Assembly (NCBI RefSeq): GCF_029871235.1
Contig: NZ_SSOM01000074.1
Location: forward strand, 173,552-237,551
Source of the DNA: Pseudomonas sp. BN411
Lineage (GTDB): Bacteria > Pseudomonadota > Gammaproteobacteria > Pseudomonadales > Pseudomonadaceae
DNA: 64,000 bases
Direction: 5' to 3'
The position numbers and the translations under genes are program-made. Of this stretch, positions 9,940 through 19,022 are shown in pieces. The notes under the pieces were generated by a model. That model saw only the letters and a program-made list of their open reading frames with translations. It was not told the origin of the DNA and searched no databases. Every line of letters starts with the position of its first letter. Position 1 is the first letter of the stretch.

Positions 9940-10971
9940 ATGCGGACCCTCTGTGCCCTGCTGTTGAGCTGGCTGAGCGCGACCTCCTGCGTCGCGGCGG
10001 AGTGGTTTCCGTTGCAGGTCGAGGTGGACGGTCGCCAGGCCAGCTACCAGCCGCTGACCGGAGCGAGCAAGCCCTGGCGCATCTGCGCACTGCTGCCTCA
10101 CGGCATGGACCGCTACTGGTGGGGCGTGGCCTGGGGGCTGGATGAGGAGGCGCAGCGCCAGGGCGTGCAGCTGGGCGTCTACGAAGCCGGTGGCTACCAG
10201 TATCCCGATATGCAGCGTGCGCAACTCACCCGTTGCGGCCAGCTTGCCGCCGATGCCTATGTGATTGCCGCCATCAGCGCCAAAGGCCTCTGCGACGAGA
10301 TCGCCCTGCTGCACCGGGACAAGGTACCGGTGATCGACCTGATCAACCGCATCGACTGCCCCGGCATTACCGCCCGCAGCCAGGTGGACTTCGCCGACAT
10401 GGCCAAGGCCGCGATGGCCTACATCATCGAACACAGCAAGGGACGAACGGTGCGCGTGGGCTGGCTGCCAGGGCCCCAGGACGCCGGCTGGGTGGCCGAT
10501 GCCGAACGTGGCCTGGCCGAGATGGATATGAGCAGCAAGGTGGCGGTGATAAACGGCGGCTACGGCCCGGTGGACCGATCCACCCAGGCGGTGCTGGTGC
10601 GCCAGTTGCTGGCCCGCGAACCGGAGCTGGACTACATCCTCGGCAATGCAGAGGCGGCGGCCTTCGCCGGCCAACTGGTGCGTGCCGGCGGCAGCCGCTA
10701 CAAGGCCCAGGTGGTTTCGCTCTACGCCACCGAGCGGGTGCTGGAAGCCATTGCCGATGGCTCCGTCCTGGCTTCGCCAACGGATTCGCCGGTGATCCAG
10801 GCCCGGGTGGCGGTGGACCTGGCGATACGCGCGCTGGAAGGCAAGCCGTCGCCGCAGCGCGTCAGCCCGCGAATCGAAGTGATCGACAAGGGCAACCTCA
10901 AGCGCTTCGATATCAGCCACCTGATGCCGCCTAGCGGACACTGGATGATCCGGCAGGAGTTGCCGGAGTAG
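9940..10971 (+). CDS. torT: TorT-like periplasmic binding protein (TMAO-sensing family)
   Basis: 343 residues, against 342 in E. coli TorT. A signal peptide (RTLCALLLSWLSATSCVAA) is followed by a type-1 periplasmic binding fold. TorT-characteristic stretches are WRICALLPHGMDRYWWGVAWGL, GVYEAGGYQ, and VGWLPGPQDAGWV. In E. coli TorT binds TMAO and presents it to the kinase TorS, inducing the TorCAD reductase. No torS, torR or torCAD lies in the window, so this is an orphan sensor subunit. ATG 9940 has GGAAGGA upstream; a longer frame to 9622 would overlap the mdtD promoter and coding strand. A link to the nearby methylamine genes is suggestive only. Confidence 0.75.
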   Translation: MRTLCALLLSWLSATSCVAAEWFPLQVEVDGRQASYQPLTGASKPWRICALLPHGMDRYWWGVAWGLDEEAQRQGVQLGVYEAGGYQYPDMQRAQLTRCGQLAADAYVIAAISAKGLCDEIALLHRDKVPVIDLINRIDCPGITARSQVDFADMAKAAMAYIIEHSKGRTVRVGWLPGPQDAGWVADAERGLAEMDMSSKVAVINGGYGPVDRSTQAVLVRQLLAREPELDYILGNAEAAAFAGQLVRAGGSRYKAQVVSLYATERVLEAIADGSVLASPTDSPVIQARVAVDLAIRALEGKPSPQRVSPRIEVIDKGNLKRFDISHLMPPSGHWMIRQELPE

Positions 10972-10991
10972 GGCTCGCAGGATGTCGTTGT

Positions 10992-11088
10992 TGTAGGGGC
11001 GAATTCATTCGCCAAGCAGGCCGAAGGTCTGCCCTGAAGTATGCCGGGGCGACTGCGTCACCCTTTGGCGAATGAATTCGCCCCCACA
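10992..11088. repeat. REP doublet, copy 3
   Basis: Left arm TGTAGGGGCGAATTCATTCG, right arm the CCCCCACA variant. Located 21 bases after the torT-like stop. Confidence 0.85.
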
Positions 11089-11090
11089 GT

Positions 11091-11192
11091 CGTAGGTTGG
11101 GTAGAGGAACGAAACCCAACAAGCGGAGTGTCGGGCTGCGCGCCTGTCTGCTGGCCGCCCATCGTTGGGTTTCGCTGCGCTCTACGCCAACC
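11091..11192. repeat. Second repeat family: GTTGGGTTTCG inverted repeat
   Basis: TAGGTTGGGTAGAGGAACGA followed by AACCCAAC at the left and GTTGGGTTTCGCTGCGCTCT plus ACGCCAACC at the right are reverse complements over about 28 bp, separated by about 45 bp. This is a dispersed intergenic repeat common in Pseudomonas, placed directly after REP copy 3. Confidence 0.65.
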
Positions 11193-11245
11193 GACAACGA
11201 CCCCAGGCAAATTACGGCAGGGGCCGTTTCGTTCAGGCTGCCGCC

Positions 11246-12934
11246 TTACAGCTTGCGCAGCGGCGCGCCACGCACCGGCTTGTCGCCGGCCACGTAGTAG
11301 CTGGTGGTGCTGCGCGGCAGCGGTTTGCGGTTGCGGATCTTATCGGCGATTTTCTCGGCGATCATGATGGTGGTCGCGTTGAGGTTGCCGGTGATGATCT
11401 CCGGCATGATCGACGCGTCCACCACTCGCAGGCCTTCCATGCCGTGCACGCGGCCCTGGCCATCTACCACCGCCATGTCGTCGGTGCCCATCTTGCAGGA
11501 GCAGGACGGGTGGAAGGCGGTTTCCGCATGGGTACGGATGAACTCGTCCAGCTCGGCGTCGCTCTTGAGGTTCGCGCCCGGGCTCAGCTCGCGGCCGCGG
11601 TACGGGTCCAGCGCCGGCTGGCCCATGATTTCGCGGGTGATGCGGATGCCGTCGCGGAATTCCTGCCAGTCCTGTTCGTGGGACATGTAGTTGAACAGGA
11701 TGCTCGGGTGCTTGCGCGGGTCCTTCGATTTCACGTGGATACGGCCACGGCTCAGCGAACGCATGGAGCCCATGTGGGCCTGGAAGCCGTGTTCCTTCAC
11801 CGCGTTGCTGCCGTTGTAGTTGATCGCCACCGGCAGGAAGTGGAACTGGATGTTCGGCCACTCGAACTGCTCGCGGGTGCGGATGAAGCCGCCGGCCTCG
11901 AACTGGTTGCTGGCGCCGAGCCCGGTGCCGAGGAACAGCCACTCGGCACCGATGGCCGGCTGGTTCCACCATTGCAGGGCGGGGAACAGGGACACCGGCT
12001 CCTTGCAGGCGTACTGCAGGTAGAGCTCCAGGTGGTCCTGCAGGTTGGCGCCCACGCCCGGCAGGTCGTGCACCACCGGTACGTCGAGGTCGCGCAGCAG
12101 GGCGGCCGGGCCTACGCCGGAGCGCTGCAGCAGTTGCGGCGAGGCGATGGCGCCGCTGCACACCAGGACTTCACGACGGGCACGGACGGTGATGGGGTTG
12201 TCGTTGTTGCCCTGCAGGTAGGCAACACCGGTGGCCCGCTTGCCGCTGAACAGGATGCGGTCGGTCAGGGCGTGGGTGACGATGGTCAGGTTGGGGCGGC
12301 TGCGTGCCTGGTCCAGGTAGCCGCGACCGGTGGCGGCACGCCGGCCTTCCGGGGTCACGGTGCGGTCCATGGGACCGAAGCCTTCCTGCTGGTAGCCGTT
12401 GAGGTCTTCGGTACGGGGGAAACCAGCCTGCACGCCGGCTTCGACCATGGCGTGGAACAGCGGGTTGTTGCCGGCCTTGGGCGTGGTCACGCTCACCGGG
12501 CCTTCGCCGCCGTGGAAGTCGTTCGGGCCGATGTCGCGGGTTTCCGCCTTGCGGAAATAGGGCAGGCAGTCCAGGTAGGTCCAGTCTTCCAGGCCCGGCA
12601 TCTTAGCCCAGCCGTCGAAGTCCAGCGCGTTGCCGCGGATGTAGCACATGCCGTTGATCAGCGAGGAGCCACCCAGGCCCTTGCCACGGCCGCACTCCAT
12701 GCGGCGGTTGTTCATGAAGGGCTCGGGATCGGTCTCGTAGGCCCAGTTGTAGCGGCGGCCCTGCAGCGGATAGGCGAGGGCGGCGGGCATCTGGGTACGG
12801 AAATCCATGCGGTAGTCCGGGCCGCCGGCTTCCAGCAGCAGGACGCTGACATCGGAATCTTCGGTCAGGCGGGTGGCCAGCACGTTACCGGCCGAACCGG
12901 CTCCGACGATGATGTAATCGAATTCTTGGGACAT
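11246..12934 (-). CDS. betA: Choline dehydrogenase BetA
   Basis: 562 residues, a GMC flavoprotein oxidising choline to betaine aldehyde (and able to oxidise the aldehyde further) at the inner membrane. Visible motifs: FAD-binding [17 protein letters not shown] at residues 6-22, the GMC signature [20 protein letters not shown] around 85-105, and the catalytic-loop region [10 protein letters not shown] with the C-terminal [15 protein letters not shown]. It is the last gene of betI-betB-betA, 102 bp after betB, with a GC-rich hairpin in the gap. Choline derepression through BetI is expected. Confidence 0.96.
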   Translation of the reverse strand: MSQEFDYIIVGAGSAGNVLATRLTEDSDVSVLLLEAGGPDYRMDFRTQMPAALAYPLQGRRYNWAYETDPEPFMNNRRMECGRGKGLGGSSLINGMCYIRGNALDFDGWAKMPGLEDWTYLDCLPYFRKAETRDIGPNDFHGGEGPVSVTTPKAGNNPLFHAMVEAGVQAGFPRTEDLNGYQQEGFGPMDRTVTPEGRRAATGRGYLDQARSRPNLTIVTHALTDRILFSGKRATGVAYLQGNNDNPITVRARREVLVCSGAIASPQLLQRSGVGPAALLRDLDVPVVHDLPGVGANLQDHLELYLQYACKEPVSLFPALQWWNQPAIGAEWLFLGTGLGASNQFEAGGFIRTREQFEWPNIQFHFLPVAINYNGSNAVKEHGFQAHMGSMRSLSRGRIHVKSKDPRKHPSILFNYMSHEQDWQEFRDGIRITREIMGQPALDPYRGRELSPGANLKSDAELDEFIRTHAETAFHPSCSCKMGTDDMAVVDGQGRVHGMEGLRVVDASIMPEIITGNLNATTIMIAEKIADKIRNRKPLPRSTTSYYVAGDKPVRGAPLRKL

Positions 12935-12995
12935 GTGACTTACCTGCTAGATAACCCGGGGTCGCCCCCGGGGGCACGGCATCTTGTTCTCGGGT

Positions 12996-13019
12996 GCGGC
13001 CCGGTATGCTCCGGGCCGC
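12996..13019 (-). promoter_or_regulatory. Intercistronic hairpin between betB and betA
   Basis: GCGGCCCGG (12996-13004) and CCGGGCCGC (13011-13019) form a 9-bp perfect stem with a 6-base loop. GCCCCCGGGGGC (12964-12975) nearby is a second palindrome. No T-run follows, so this is more likely an mRNA processing or stability element that separates betB and betA levels than a terminator. Confidence 0.5.
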
Positions 13020-13036
13020 CAGGGCGCTGGCTCGGG

Positions 13037-14509
13037 TCAGAACACCGAGTAGTAGTCGCCCATCTCGACCTGTACGGACTTGATGCGGGTGTAGTGGGCC
13101 AGGGTGGTCAGGCCGTTCTCGCGGCCGACGCCGGACTGCTTGTAGCCGCCCACCGGCATTTCGGCGGGGGACTCGCCCCAGGTGTTGATCCAGCAGATAC
13201 CGGCTTCCAGCTTGTGGATCACGCGGTGGGCGCGGGCCAGGTCGCGGGTGACGACGCCGGCGGCCAGGCCGTACTCGGTATCGTTGGCGCGGCGGATGAC
13301 TTCTTCTTCGGTGTCGTACACCAGGATGCTCATCACCGGGCCGAAGATTTCTTCGCGGACGATGGTCATGTCGTCGGTGCAGTCGCTGAATACGGTTGCG
13401 GCCACGTAGGCGCCTTTGGCGTATTCACCGTCGGTGACGCGCTCGCCGCCGATCAGCAGGCGGGCGCCTTCCTTGCGGCCGGCTTCGATGTAGCCGAGCA
13501 CGCTTTCCATGTGGGCGAAGCTGGTCAGCGGGCCGAAGTTGGTGTTGGCGTCTTCCGGGTTGCCCAGGCGGATGCGCTTGACGCGCTCGATCACCTTGTC
13601 TTCGAAGCGGGCCTGCAGGGCGCGCGGTACGAACACGCGGGTGCCGTTGGTGCAGACCTGGCCGGAGCTGAAGAAGTTGGCCATGACGGCGATGTCGGCG
13701 GCGCGGTCGAGATCGGCGTCTTCGAAAATGATCAGCGGCGACTTGCCGCCCAGTTCCATGGTCACTTCCTTCAGCGAGGAGCTGGAGGCGCTGGCCATCA
13801 CTTTCTTGCCGGTGGAGGTGCCGCCGGTGAAGGAAATCTTCTCGATCAGCGGGTGTTCGGTCAGCCACTGACCAACTTCACGGCCGCTGCCGGTGAGGAC
13901 GTTGAACACGCCGTCCGGTACGCCGGCTTCGGTGTAGATCTCGGCCAGTTTCAGGGCAGTCAGCGGGGTGACTTCGCTGGGCTTGAAGATCATCGCGTTG
14001 CCGGCGGCCAGGGCCGGGGCGGATTTCCACATGGCGATCTGCACCGGGTAGTTCCAGGCGCCGATACCGGCGACCACGCCCAGGGGCTCGCGGCGGGTGT
14101 AGACGAAGCTGGTTTCGCGCAGCGGGATCTGCTCGCCTTCGATGGCGGGGATCAGGCCGGCGTAGTACTCGATCACGTCGGCGCCGGTGACGATGTCCAC
14201 GGCTTTGGTTTCGGCCAGCGGCTTGCCGGTGTCCAGGGTTTCCAGTGCGGCCAGCTCGTCGTTGCGCTCACGGAGGATATCCACGGCGCGACGCAGGATG
14301 CGCGAACGCTGCATGGCGGTCATCGCGGCCCAGACTTTCTGGCCTTCGACGGCAGCGGCGACGGCACGCTCGACGTCGTCCTTGCTGGCGCGCTGGACGT
14401 TGGCCAGGACGTCACCAGTGGCCGGGTTGACGGTCTCGAAGGTGGCGCCGCTGGTAGCGTCGACGTAGCGACCGCCAATGTAGAGCTTCTGTTCTTCGAA
14501 TCGGGCCAT
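13037..14509 (-). CDS. betB: Betaine aldehyde dehydrogenase BetB
   Basis: 490 residues, the standard BetB length. It oxidises betaine aldehyde to glycine betaine with NAD(P)+. The aldehyde dehydrogenase motifs are complete: [27 protein letters not shown], nucleotide-binding [10 protein letters not shown], catalytic glutamate in [10 protein letters not shown], and catalytic cysteine in [16 protein letters not shown]. The start is MARFEEQ at 14509; an open frame extends to 14560, but that would overlap betI and lacks family similarity. Second gene of the betIBA operon, 47 bp after betI. Confidence 0.97.
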   Translation of the reverse strand: MARFEEQKLYIGGRYVDATSGATFETVNPATGDVLANVQRASKDDVERAVAAAVEGQKVWAAMTAMQRSRILRRAVDILRERNDELAALETLDTGKPLAETKAVDIVTGADVIEYYAGLIPAIEGEQIPLRETSFVYTRREPLGVVAGIGAWNYPVQIAMWKSAPALAAGNAMIFKPSEVTPLTALKLAEIYTEAGVPDGVFNVLTGSGREVGQWLTEHPLIEKISFTGGTSTGKKVMASASSSSLKEVTMELGGKSPLIIFEDADLDRAADIAVMANFFSSGQVCTNGTRVFVPRALQARFEDKVIERVKRIRLGNPEDANTNFGPLTSFAHMESVLGYIEAGRKEGARLLIGGERVTDGEYAKGAYVAATVFSDCTDDMTIVREEIFGPVMSILVYDTEEEVIRRANDTEYGLAAGVVTRDLARAHRVIHKLEAGICWINTWGESPAEMPVGGYKQSGVGRENGLTTLAHYTRIKSVQVEMGDYYSVF

Positions 14510-14556
14510 GGTGGTTGTCCTCTCTAGGTCTTGTGTTCGCAAGGCTGCCGGGCGGT

Positions 14557-15150
14557 TCACGCCGCCTGCTTGGCCAGTTGTTGATCAAGGAATTCGTAGG
14601 CGAGCAGGCGGGCCTGCTCGGTTTCGAAGGCTTCGCCGGAGAGCGCGCCGCGCAGCCAGAGGCCGTCGATCAGGGCGGCCAGGCCGCGTGCGGCGGTACG
14701 TGCGCTTTCCACATCGAGCTCGCGGCGGAACTGCCAGCAGAGGTTCGAGTACAGGCGCAGGTCGTTGATGCGCTGCAAACGGCGCAGGGACGGCTGGTGC
14801 ATGCTGCTGGCCCAGAACGCCAGCCAGGTCTTCATGGCCGGGCCGTTGACCTGGGTCTCGTCGAAGTTGCCGTCGATGATGGAGCGGATGTAGCCACGCG
14901 CACTGTCGTCGCGCATGGTCTCGCGGCGCTTGCGCACCGCGTCCTGCAGATCGTTCATGAGGAAGCGCATGGTGGCTTCCAGCAGGCCGTTCTTGTCCTG
15001 GAAGTAGTGGCTGATGATGCCGTTGGAAACCCCGGCGAGCCGCGCAATGTAGGAAATGCTGGCGTCGCCCATGCCAACCTGGTCCACCGCCTCGAGCGTG
15101 GCGTGGATCAGCTGGGTGCGCCGCAGGGGCTGCATTCCGACTTTTGGCAT
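14557..15150 (-). CDS. betI: Choline-responsive repressor BetI
   Basis: 197-residue TetR-family repressor. The N-terminal helix-turn-helix is [35 protein letters not shown], and the C-terminal domain carries the BetI-type [16 protein letters not shown] and [17 protein letters not shown] segments. BetI represses bet genes in the absence of choline. It is first in betI-betB-betA and divergent from the BCCT transporter gene; a TTGATCGTTCAA palindrome in the shared promoter is the likely operator. A second gene about 70 percent identical by eye lies at 17066-17746. Confidence 0.95.
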   Translation of the reverse strand: MPKVGMQPLRRTQLIHATLEAVDQVGMGDASISYIARLAGVSNGIISHYFQDKNGLLEATMRFLMNDLQDAVRKRRETMRDDSARGYIRSIIDGNFDETQVNGPAMKTWLAFWASSMHQPSLRRLQRINDLRLYSNLCWQFRRELDVESARTAARGLAALIDGLWLRGALSGEAFETEQARLLAYEFLDQQLAKQAA

Positions 15151-15202
15151 GGGGTTTCCTCCTCTTCCGGAACCATTCCGGACGGGTTGAAATCCAGCCT
15201 AC

Positions 15203-15231
15203 TTTATTTTGATTGATCGTTCAAACAACAA
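15203..15231. promoter_or_regulatory. BetI box between betI and betT
   Basis: The 12-base palindromic core TTGATCGTTCAA (15213-15224) sits within TTATTTTGATTG..AAACAACAAA, about 63 bp upstream of betI and 160 bp upstream of betT. Its exact reverse complement recurs in the gbdR promoter, and a one-base variant lies upstream of the betI paralogue. Confidence 0.75.
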
Positions 15232-15383
15232 AGAATACGATGCGCACCATGGAACGGGATGCGGCAGTTCGCCGCACCTGATTTCAGGCCTTCTGCCGGC
15301 GAAAACCACCCGTCGCCGGCCGCTGGCGCGGGTCTGTCGTTGCGTCCATGAGGCGCCTGCTTTCACTGCCCTGGTATTTCCAA

Positions 15384-16982
15384 ATGAGTAAAGCTCCAAC
15401 AACAACAAACCATGGGAAGGTGCGTCTGAATCCGGTCGTGTTCTACGGATCCACCGCGCTCATCATGCTTCTCACGGTTGCCTTGATTGCGTTCCCGGAA
15501 GGCGCCGGCAGTGTGCTCGGCAAGGCCCAGGCCTGGCTGTCGCGCAGCTTCGGCTGGTACTACATGCTGGCTATCGGCGCGTACCTGTTCTTCGTCCTCT
15601 ATGTCGCCTTCTCCCGCTACGGCAATCTGCGCCTGGGCGCCGACGACAGCCGTCCGGACTTCAGCTACGGCGCCTGGGCCGGCATGCTGTTTTCCTCGGG
15701 CATCGGCATTTCGCTGCTGTACTTCGCGGCGTCCGAGCCCATCGACCATCTCTACAACCCGCCGGAAGGCGAGCCGGGCAGCCAGTCCGCCGCGCGCCAG
15801 GCATTGCAACTGACCTTCCTCCACTGGGGTGTGCATGGCTGGGCCATCTACGCGCTGGTGGGCCTGGCGGTGGGCTACTTCGCCTATCGTCATAACAAGC
15901 CGCTGGCGCTGCGTTCGGCGCTCTACCCGCTGTTCGGCGAACGCCGGATGAAAGGTTCGGTGGGTAACGCGGTGGACTGCTTCGGCATCTTCGTGACCCT
16001 GCTGGGCCTGGTGACCAACCTCGGTATCGGCTCGCTGCAGGTGTCTTCCGGTCTGGAATACCTGTTCGGCCTGCCCCACAGCCAAGGTGCGCTGCTGGCG
16101 GTGATCCTGGTGATGAGCGCGGTGGCCACCCTGGCCGCGGTGTCGGGTATCGAGAAGGGCATCCGCCGCCTGTCGAACCTGAACATCATCCTATTCAGCG
16201 GCCTGCTGGTATTCGTGCTGCTGGCCGGCCAGACCCTGCACCTGCTCAACGGCTTCGTGCAGAACCTGGGTGACTACCTCAACGGCCTGGTGCTGAAGAC
16301 CTTCGACCTCTACGTCTACACCGGCCAGTCCGGCAAGAGCGAAGAGTGGATGGGCCTGTGGACCCTGTTCTACTGGGCCTGGTGGATTTCCTGGGCGCCC
16401 TTCGTCGGCATGTTCGTGGCCCGTATCTCCCGTGGCCGCACTGTGCGCGAACTGGTCAGCGGCGTGCTGCTGATTCCGCTGGGCTTCACCCTGGCCTGGC
16501 TGTCGGTGTTCGGCAACAGCGCCATCGACCTGGTGATGAACCAGAACGCGGCGGATCTCGGCAAGGCGGCGCTGGAGCAGCCGGCCATGTCCATCTACCT
16601 GCTGCTGGAGCATTACCCCTGGGCCAAGGCGGTGATCGGCCTGTCGATCTGCGTCGGCTTCGTGCTCTTCCTCACCCCGGCCGACTCCGGCTCGGTGATG
16701 CTGGCCAACCTGTCCCGCGAGGAAGGCGACCTGGACGAAGACGCGCCGAACTGGCTGCGTATCTTCTGGTCCGTGGTGGTGACCCTGGCGACCATCGGCC
16801 TGCTGTTCGCCGGCAACTTCACCGCGATGCAGACGGTGGTGGTGCTGGCTGGCCTGCCGTTCTCGGTGGTGCTGCTGCTGTATATGTTCGCCCTGCTCAA
16901 GCAGATGAAGGCGGATGTGGCGGCGATGGAGCATGCGCCGAAGCCGGCGAAAGTCGTCCAGCTGCGAGGCGAAGCGGCCTGA
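15384..16982 (+). CDS. betT: BCCT-family choline transporter (BetT type, short form)
   Basis: About 532 residues with 12 predicted membrane segments. BCCT features: the glycine-rich GMLFSSGIGISLLYFAASEPI, the tryptophan-rich LFYWAWWISWAPFVGMFVARISRGRTVRE, and FVLFLTPADSGSVMLANLS. E. coli BetT has 677 residues; the long cytoplasmic C-terminal tail linked to osmotic control is absent here, so uptake is probably for catabolism. ATG 15384 precedes the hydrophobic core by about 20 residues; an ATG at 15348 is an alternative, and neither has a strong ribosome-binding site. Divergent from betI with a BetI box between; a strong terminator follows. Confidence 0.92.
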   Translation: MSKAPTTTNHGKVRLNPVVFYGSTALIMLLTVALIAFPEGAGSVLGKAQAWLSRSFGWYYMLAIGAYLFFVLYVAFSRYGNLRLGADDSRPDFSYGAWAGMLFSSGIGISLLYFAASEPIDHLYNPPEGEPGSQSAARQALQLTFLHWGVHGWAIYALVGLAVGYFAYRHNKPLALRSALYPLFGERRMKGSVGNAVDCFGIFVTLLGLVTNLGIGSLQVSSGLEYLFGLPHSQGALLAVILVMSAVATLAAVSGIEKGIRRLSNLNIILFSGLLVFVLLAGQTLHLLNGFVQNLGDYLNGLVLKTFDLYVYTGQSGKSEEWMGLWTLFYWAWWISWAPFVGMFVARISRGRTVRELVSGVLLIPLGFTLAWLSVFGNSAIDLVMNQNAADLGKAALEQPAMSIYLLLEHYPWAKAVIGLSICVGFVLFLTPADSGSVMLANLSREEGDLDEDAPNWLRIFWSVVVTLATIGLLFAGNFTAMQTVVVLAGLPFSVVLLLYMFALLKQMKADVAAMEHAPKPAKVVQLRGEAA

Positions 16983-17002
16983 TTGGCCAACAGCCTGAAA
17001 TG

Positions 17003-17034
17003 AAAAAGCCCGGTCTCTGGACCGGGCTTTTTTG
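17003..17034 (+). terminator. Rho-independent terminator of betT
   Basis: AAAGCCCGGTC, loop TCTG, GACCGGGCTTTTTT: an 11-bp stem with a T-tract, 20 bases after the betT stop. Confidence 0.92.
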
Positions 17035-17052
17035 TGTCTGAGGCAAACTTTT

Positions 17053-17150
17053 TGTGGGGGCGACTTCAGTCGCTAAGTAGGTCGGAGGTTTGCCCCGGGG
17101 TGTTGAAAGGGGCCGCTGCGCTGCCCTTGGCGAATGAATTCGCCCCTACA
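17053..17150. repeat. REP doublet copy 4, inside the 3' end of the betI paralogue
   Basis: The left arm is a GTGG variant with stem GGCGAC-TTCA-GTCGC; the right arm is GGCGAATGAATTCGCCCC. The convergent gene at 17066-17746 reads through the whole right arm and takes its stop codon from the left arm. Confidence 0.9.
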
Positions 17151-17746
17151 TTGGAGTCTTCGGCCTTGGCCAGCTGCTGATCAAGATACTCGTAAGCGAT
17201 GTGCAGCGCCTGCTCGATATTGAAGGCGTCGCCCGAGAGGGCGCCGCGCAGCCACAGGCCATCGATCAGCGCGGCCAGGCCTCGGGCAGCGGAGCGCGCC
17301 TGATCCACGGGCATGGCACGGCGCAGTTCGCAGCAGAGGTTGGAATACAGGCGGTGATCGTTGATCCGCTGCAGGCGGCGCAGGGACGGCTGGTGCATGC
17401 TGGCAGCCCAGAAGGCCAGCCAGGTTTTCATTGCCGGGCCGCTGACCTGGCTGTCGTCGAAGTTGCCGGCGACTATGGCCCGCAAGTGTTCGCGCGGGGT
17501 GTCGTCGTGCAAGGTGGAGCGACGCTGGCGCACGGCACCGCTGAGGGCGGCCATCAAGTGGCGCATCGTGGCTTCCAGCAGGCCGTTCTTGTCTTGGAAG
17601 TAATGGCTGATGATGCCGTTGGAGACCCCGGCAACACGGGCGATATAGGCGATGCTGGCATCGCTGAGGCCTACCTGGTCGACAGCTTCGAGGGTGGCCT
17701 GGATCAACTGCGAGCGGCGGATCGGCTGCATTCCGACCTTGGGCAT
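17066..17746 (-). CDS. BetI paralogue (TetR) with a REP-derived C-terminal tail
   Basis: 226 residues. Residues 1-198 align closely with Bet[30 protein letters not shown], the same helix-turn-helix [26 protein letters not shown], and [20 protein letters not shown]. After [15 protein letters not shown], where BetI would end, the frame enters REP copy 4 and adds about 27 residues ([20 protein letters not shown] onward) before a stop in the left arm. The TetR domains look intact, so the protein may still function. A perfect 16-bp palindrome in its upstream region matches the BetI box pattern, suggesting autoregulation or cross-talk with BetI. Confidence 0.88.
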   Translation of the reverse strand: MPKVGMQPIRRSQLIQATLEAVDQVGLSDASIAYIARVAGVSNGIISHYFQDKNGLLEATMRHLMAALSGAVRQRRSTLHDDTPREHLRAIVAGNFDDSQVSGPAMKTWLAFWAASMHQPSLRRLQRINDHRLYSNLCCELRRAMPVDQARSAARGLAALIDGLWLRGALSGDAFNIEQALHIAYEYLDQQLAKAEDSNVGANSFAKGSAAAPFNTPGQTSDLLSD

Positions 17747-17802
17747 CGGGTATTTCCACCATTTTGTGCGGGAATTGGGAGCGCGCAGTCTAGGGGGAAA
17801 TT

Positions 17803-17818
17803 GATTGATCGATCAATC
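17803..17818. promoter_or_regulatory. Perfect palindrome upstream of the betI paralogue
   Basis: GATTGATCGATCAATC is a perfect 16-bp palindrome 57 bp upstream of the start codon. It contains TTGATCGATCAA, one base from the BetI core found at betI/betT. Further TTGATC copies follow at 17826. Confidence 0.7.
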
Positions 17819-17860
17819 GATGGGATTGATCAAGGTGCATCGGCGGCAGGGGAATGCTTT

Positions 17861-17950
17861 TGTGGGGGCGATTTCAATCGCTATGCAGGCCGAAGGTCTG
17901 CCTGGGAGAGGGGCAACTGCGTTGCCCAAAGCGAATGAATTCGCCCCCAC
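17861..17950. repeat. REP doublet, copy 5
   Basis: Left arm is the GTGG variant with stem GGCGAT-TTCA-ATCGC; right arm GCGAATGAATTCGCCCCCAC. It lies between the betI-paralogue promoter and the terminator of the cbc operon. Confidence 0.88.
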
Positions 17951-17960
17951 GAAAAGCAGA

Positions 17961-17992
17961 ACGCCCCCGCGGGCGATGGCCGGCGGGGGCGT
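17961..17992 (-). terminator. Terminator of the cbcVWX-SBP operon
   Basis: ACGCCCCCGC and GCGGGGGCGT form a 10-bp stem 19 bases after the stop of the binding-protein gene. Read on the minus strand it is followed by TTCTGCTTTTC. Confidence 0.75.
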
Positions 17993-18010
17993 CCTGGGCG
18001 AGGTGGCTGC

Positions 18011-18868
18011 TTACTTCAGCCACTCATCCACGCGTTGCGGGTTCTTGGCGATCCAGTCCTTGGCGGCAGCTTCCGGCTTGGCGCCTTCGCGGATGGCCAG
18101 CATCACCGCACCCACTTCCTCGCCGTTCCAGGAGAATTTCTTCAGGAACGCGGTGGCGTCGGCGGCTTTGGCTTCCAGGCCAGGGTTGACCACGGTGTCG
18201 ACGTGCTCGTCATCGCCATAGACTTTTTTCGGGTCTTCCAGGAAGCGCAGTTTCCACTTGGCGAACATCCAGTGCGGAATCCAGCCGGTCACCACGATCG
18301 GCTTCTGGGCCTTCTCGGCGCGGGTCAGGGCGGTGGCCATGGCCGGGCCGGAGCTGGGCATCAGCTTGATGTCGAGGTTGTACTGCTTGATCGCGTCTTC
18401 GGTACGGCGCATTACGCCCGCACCGGCGTCGATGCCGGTGATCTTGCCGTCGAAGTCCTTGCTGTACTTGCTCAGGTCCTCAATGGATTTGGCCTGGACG
18501 TAGTCCGGGACGATCAGGCCGATCTTGGCGCCTTTGTAGTTCGAGCCCAGCACCACGACCTTGTCCTTCAGCTTGGCGTAGTACTCGCCGTGGGTGGCCG
18601 GCAGCCAGGCGGAGAGGGTGGCGTCCAGGTCGCCACGGGCCACGCCTTGCCACATGATGGCCGGCTCGACGGGTTTCAGCTCGACGCCGTAACCGAGTTT
18701 CTCCTTGAGGATTTCGCCCGCGACGTAGGTGGCGGCGACGCTGTCGTCCCAGCCGTTCACGAAGCCGATCTTCAGGGTTGGTTTGTCAGCGGCGTTGGCC
18801 ATGCCCATGCCGAGGGCAAGGGCGGCGACGCCGAGGGTCTTGAGGTACAGGGATTTCATCTTGCGCAT
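18011..18868 (-). CDS. Glycine betaine/proline-betaine-type ABC binding protein (OpuAC family)
   Basis: About 285 residues with a signal peptide (KSLYLKTLGVAALALGMGMANA). The mature protein starts KPTLKIGFVNGWDDSVAATYVAGEILKEKLGYGVEL, typical of the OpuAC/ProX-like family, and is distinct from the other three binding proteins in the window, which form a choline/carnitine subgroup. It is the last gene after cbcX, 154 bp downstream with a hairpin in the gap, so it probably feeds a different betaine to the shared CbcWV permease. P. aeruginosa has a glycine-betaine-binding BetX that feeds CbcWV, a plausible analogue. GGAG lies nine bases upstream of the chosen start; 18859 is an alternative. Confidence 0.82.
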   Translation of the reverse strand: MRKMKSLYLKTLGVAALALGMGMANAADKPTLKIGFVNGWDDSVAATYVAGEILKEKLGYGVELKPVEPAIMWQGVARGDLDATLSAWLPATHGEYYAKLKDKVVVLGSNYKGAKIGLIVPDYVQAKSIEDLSKYSKDFDGKITGIDAGAGVMRRTEDAIKQYNLDIKLMPSSGPAMATALTRAEKAQKPIVVTGWIPHWMFAKWKLRFLEDPKKVYGDDEHVDTVVNPGLEAKAADATAFLKKFSWNGEEVGAVMLAIREGAKPEAAAKDWIAKNPQRVDEWLK

Positions 18869-18994
18869 ACGTATTGCTCCATCAGGTGGGATTGGCAGCC
18901 AACTACGTGGTCGGTGACCCGTTCTCAGGCGGGGTTCGCGACAGTGCCCGTCGTGACCCGTTGCCGGGCCACGATTGGCGAATTGCAAGGAAAC

Positions 18995-19015
18995 GGGCTC
19001 CTGTAGGAGGAGCCC
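18995..19015 (-). promoter_or_regulatory. Hairpin between cbcX and the downstream binding-protein gene
   Basis: GGGCTCC (18995-19001) and GGAGCCC (19009-19015) form a stem seven bases after the cbcX stop. On the minus strand it continues GTTTCCTTGC, a weak T-tract, so it may be a partial terminator or a 3'-end stabiliser for cbcX mRNA. Confidence 0.5.
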
Positions 19016-19022
19016 CGGGGTG

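Noticed and set aside
11165..14527. Very long plus-strand open frame (1120 codons) opposite betA and betB
   Set aside because: It is antisense to two well-recognised genes in high-GC DNA, where long shadow frames are common. Its composition is low-complexity Gly/Ala/His/Val with no domain.
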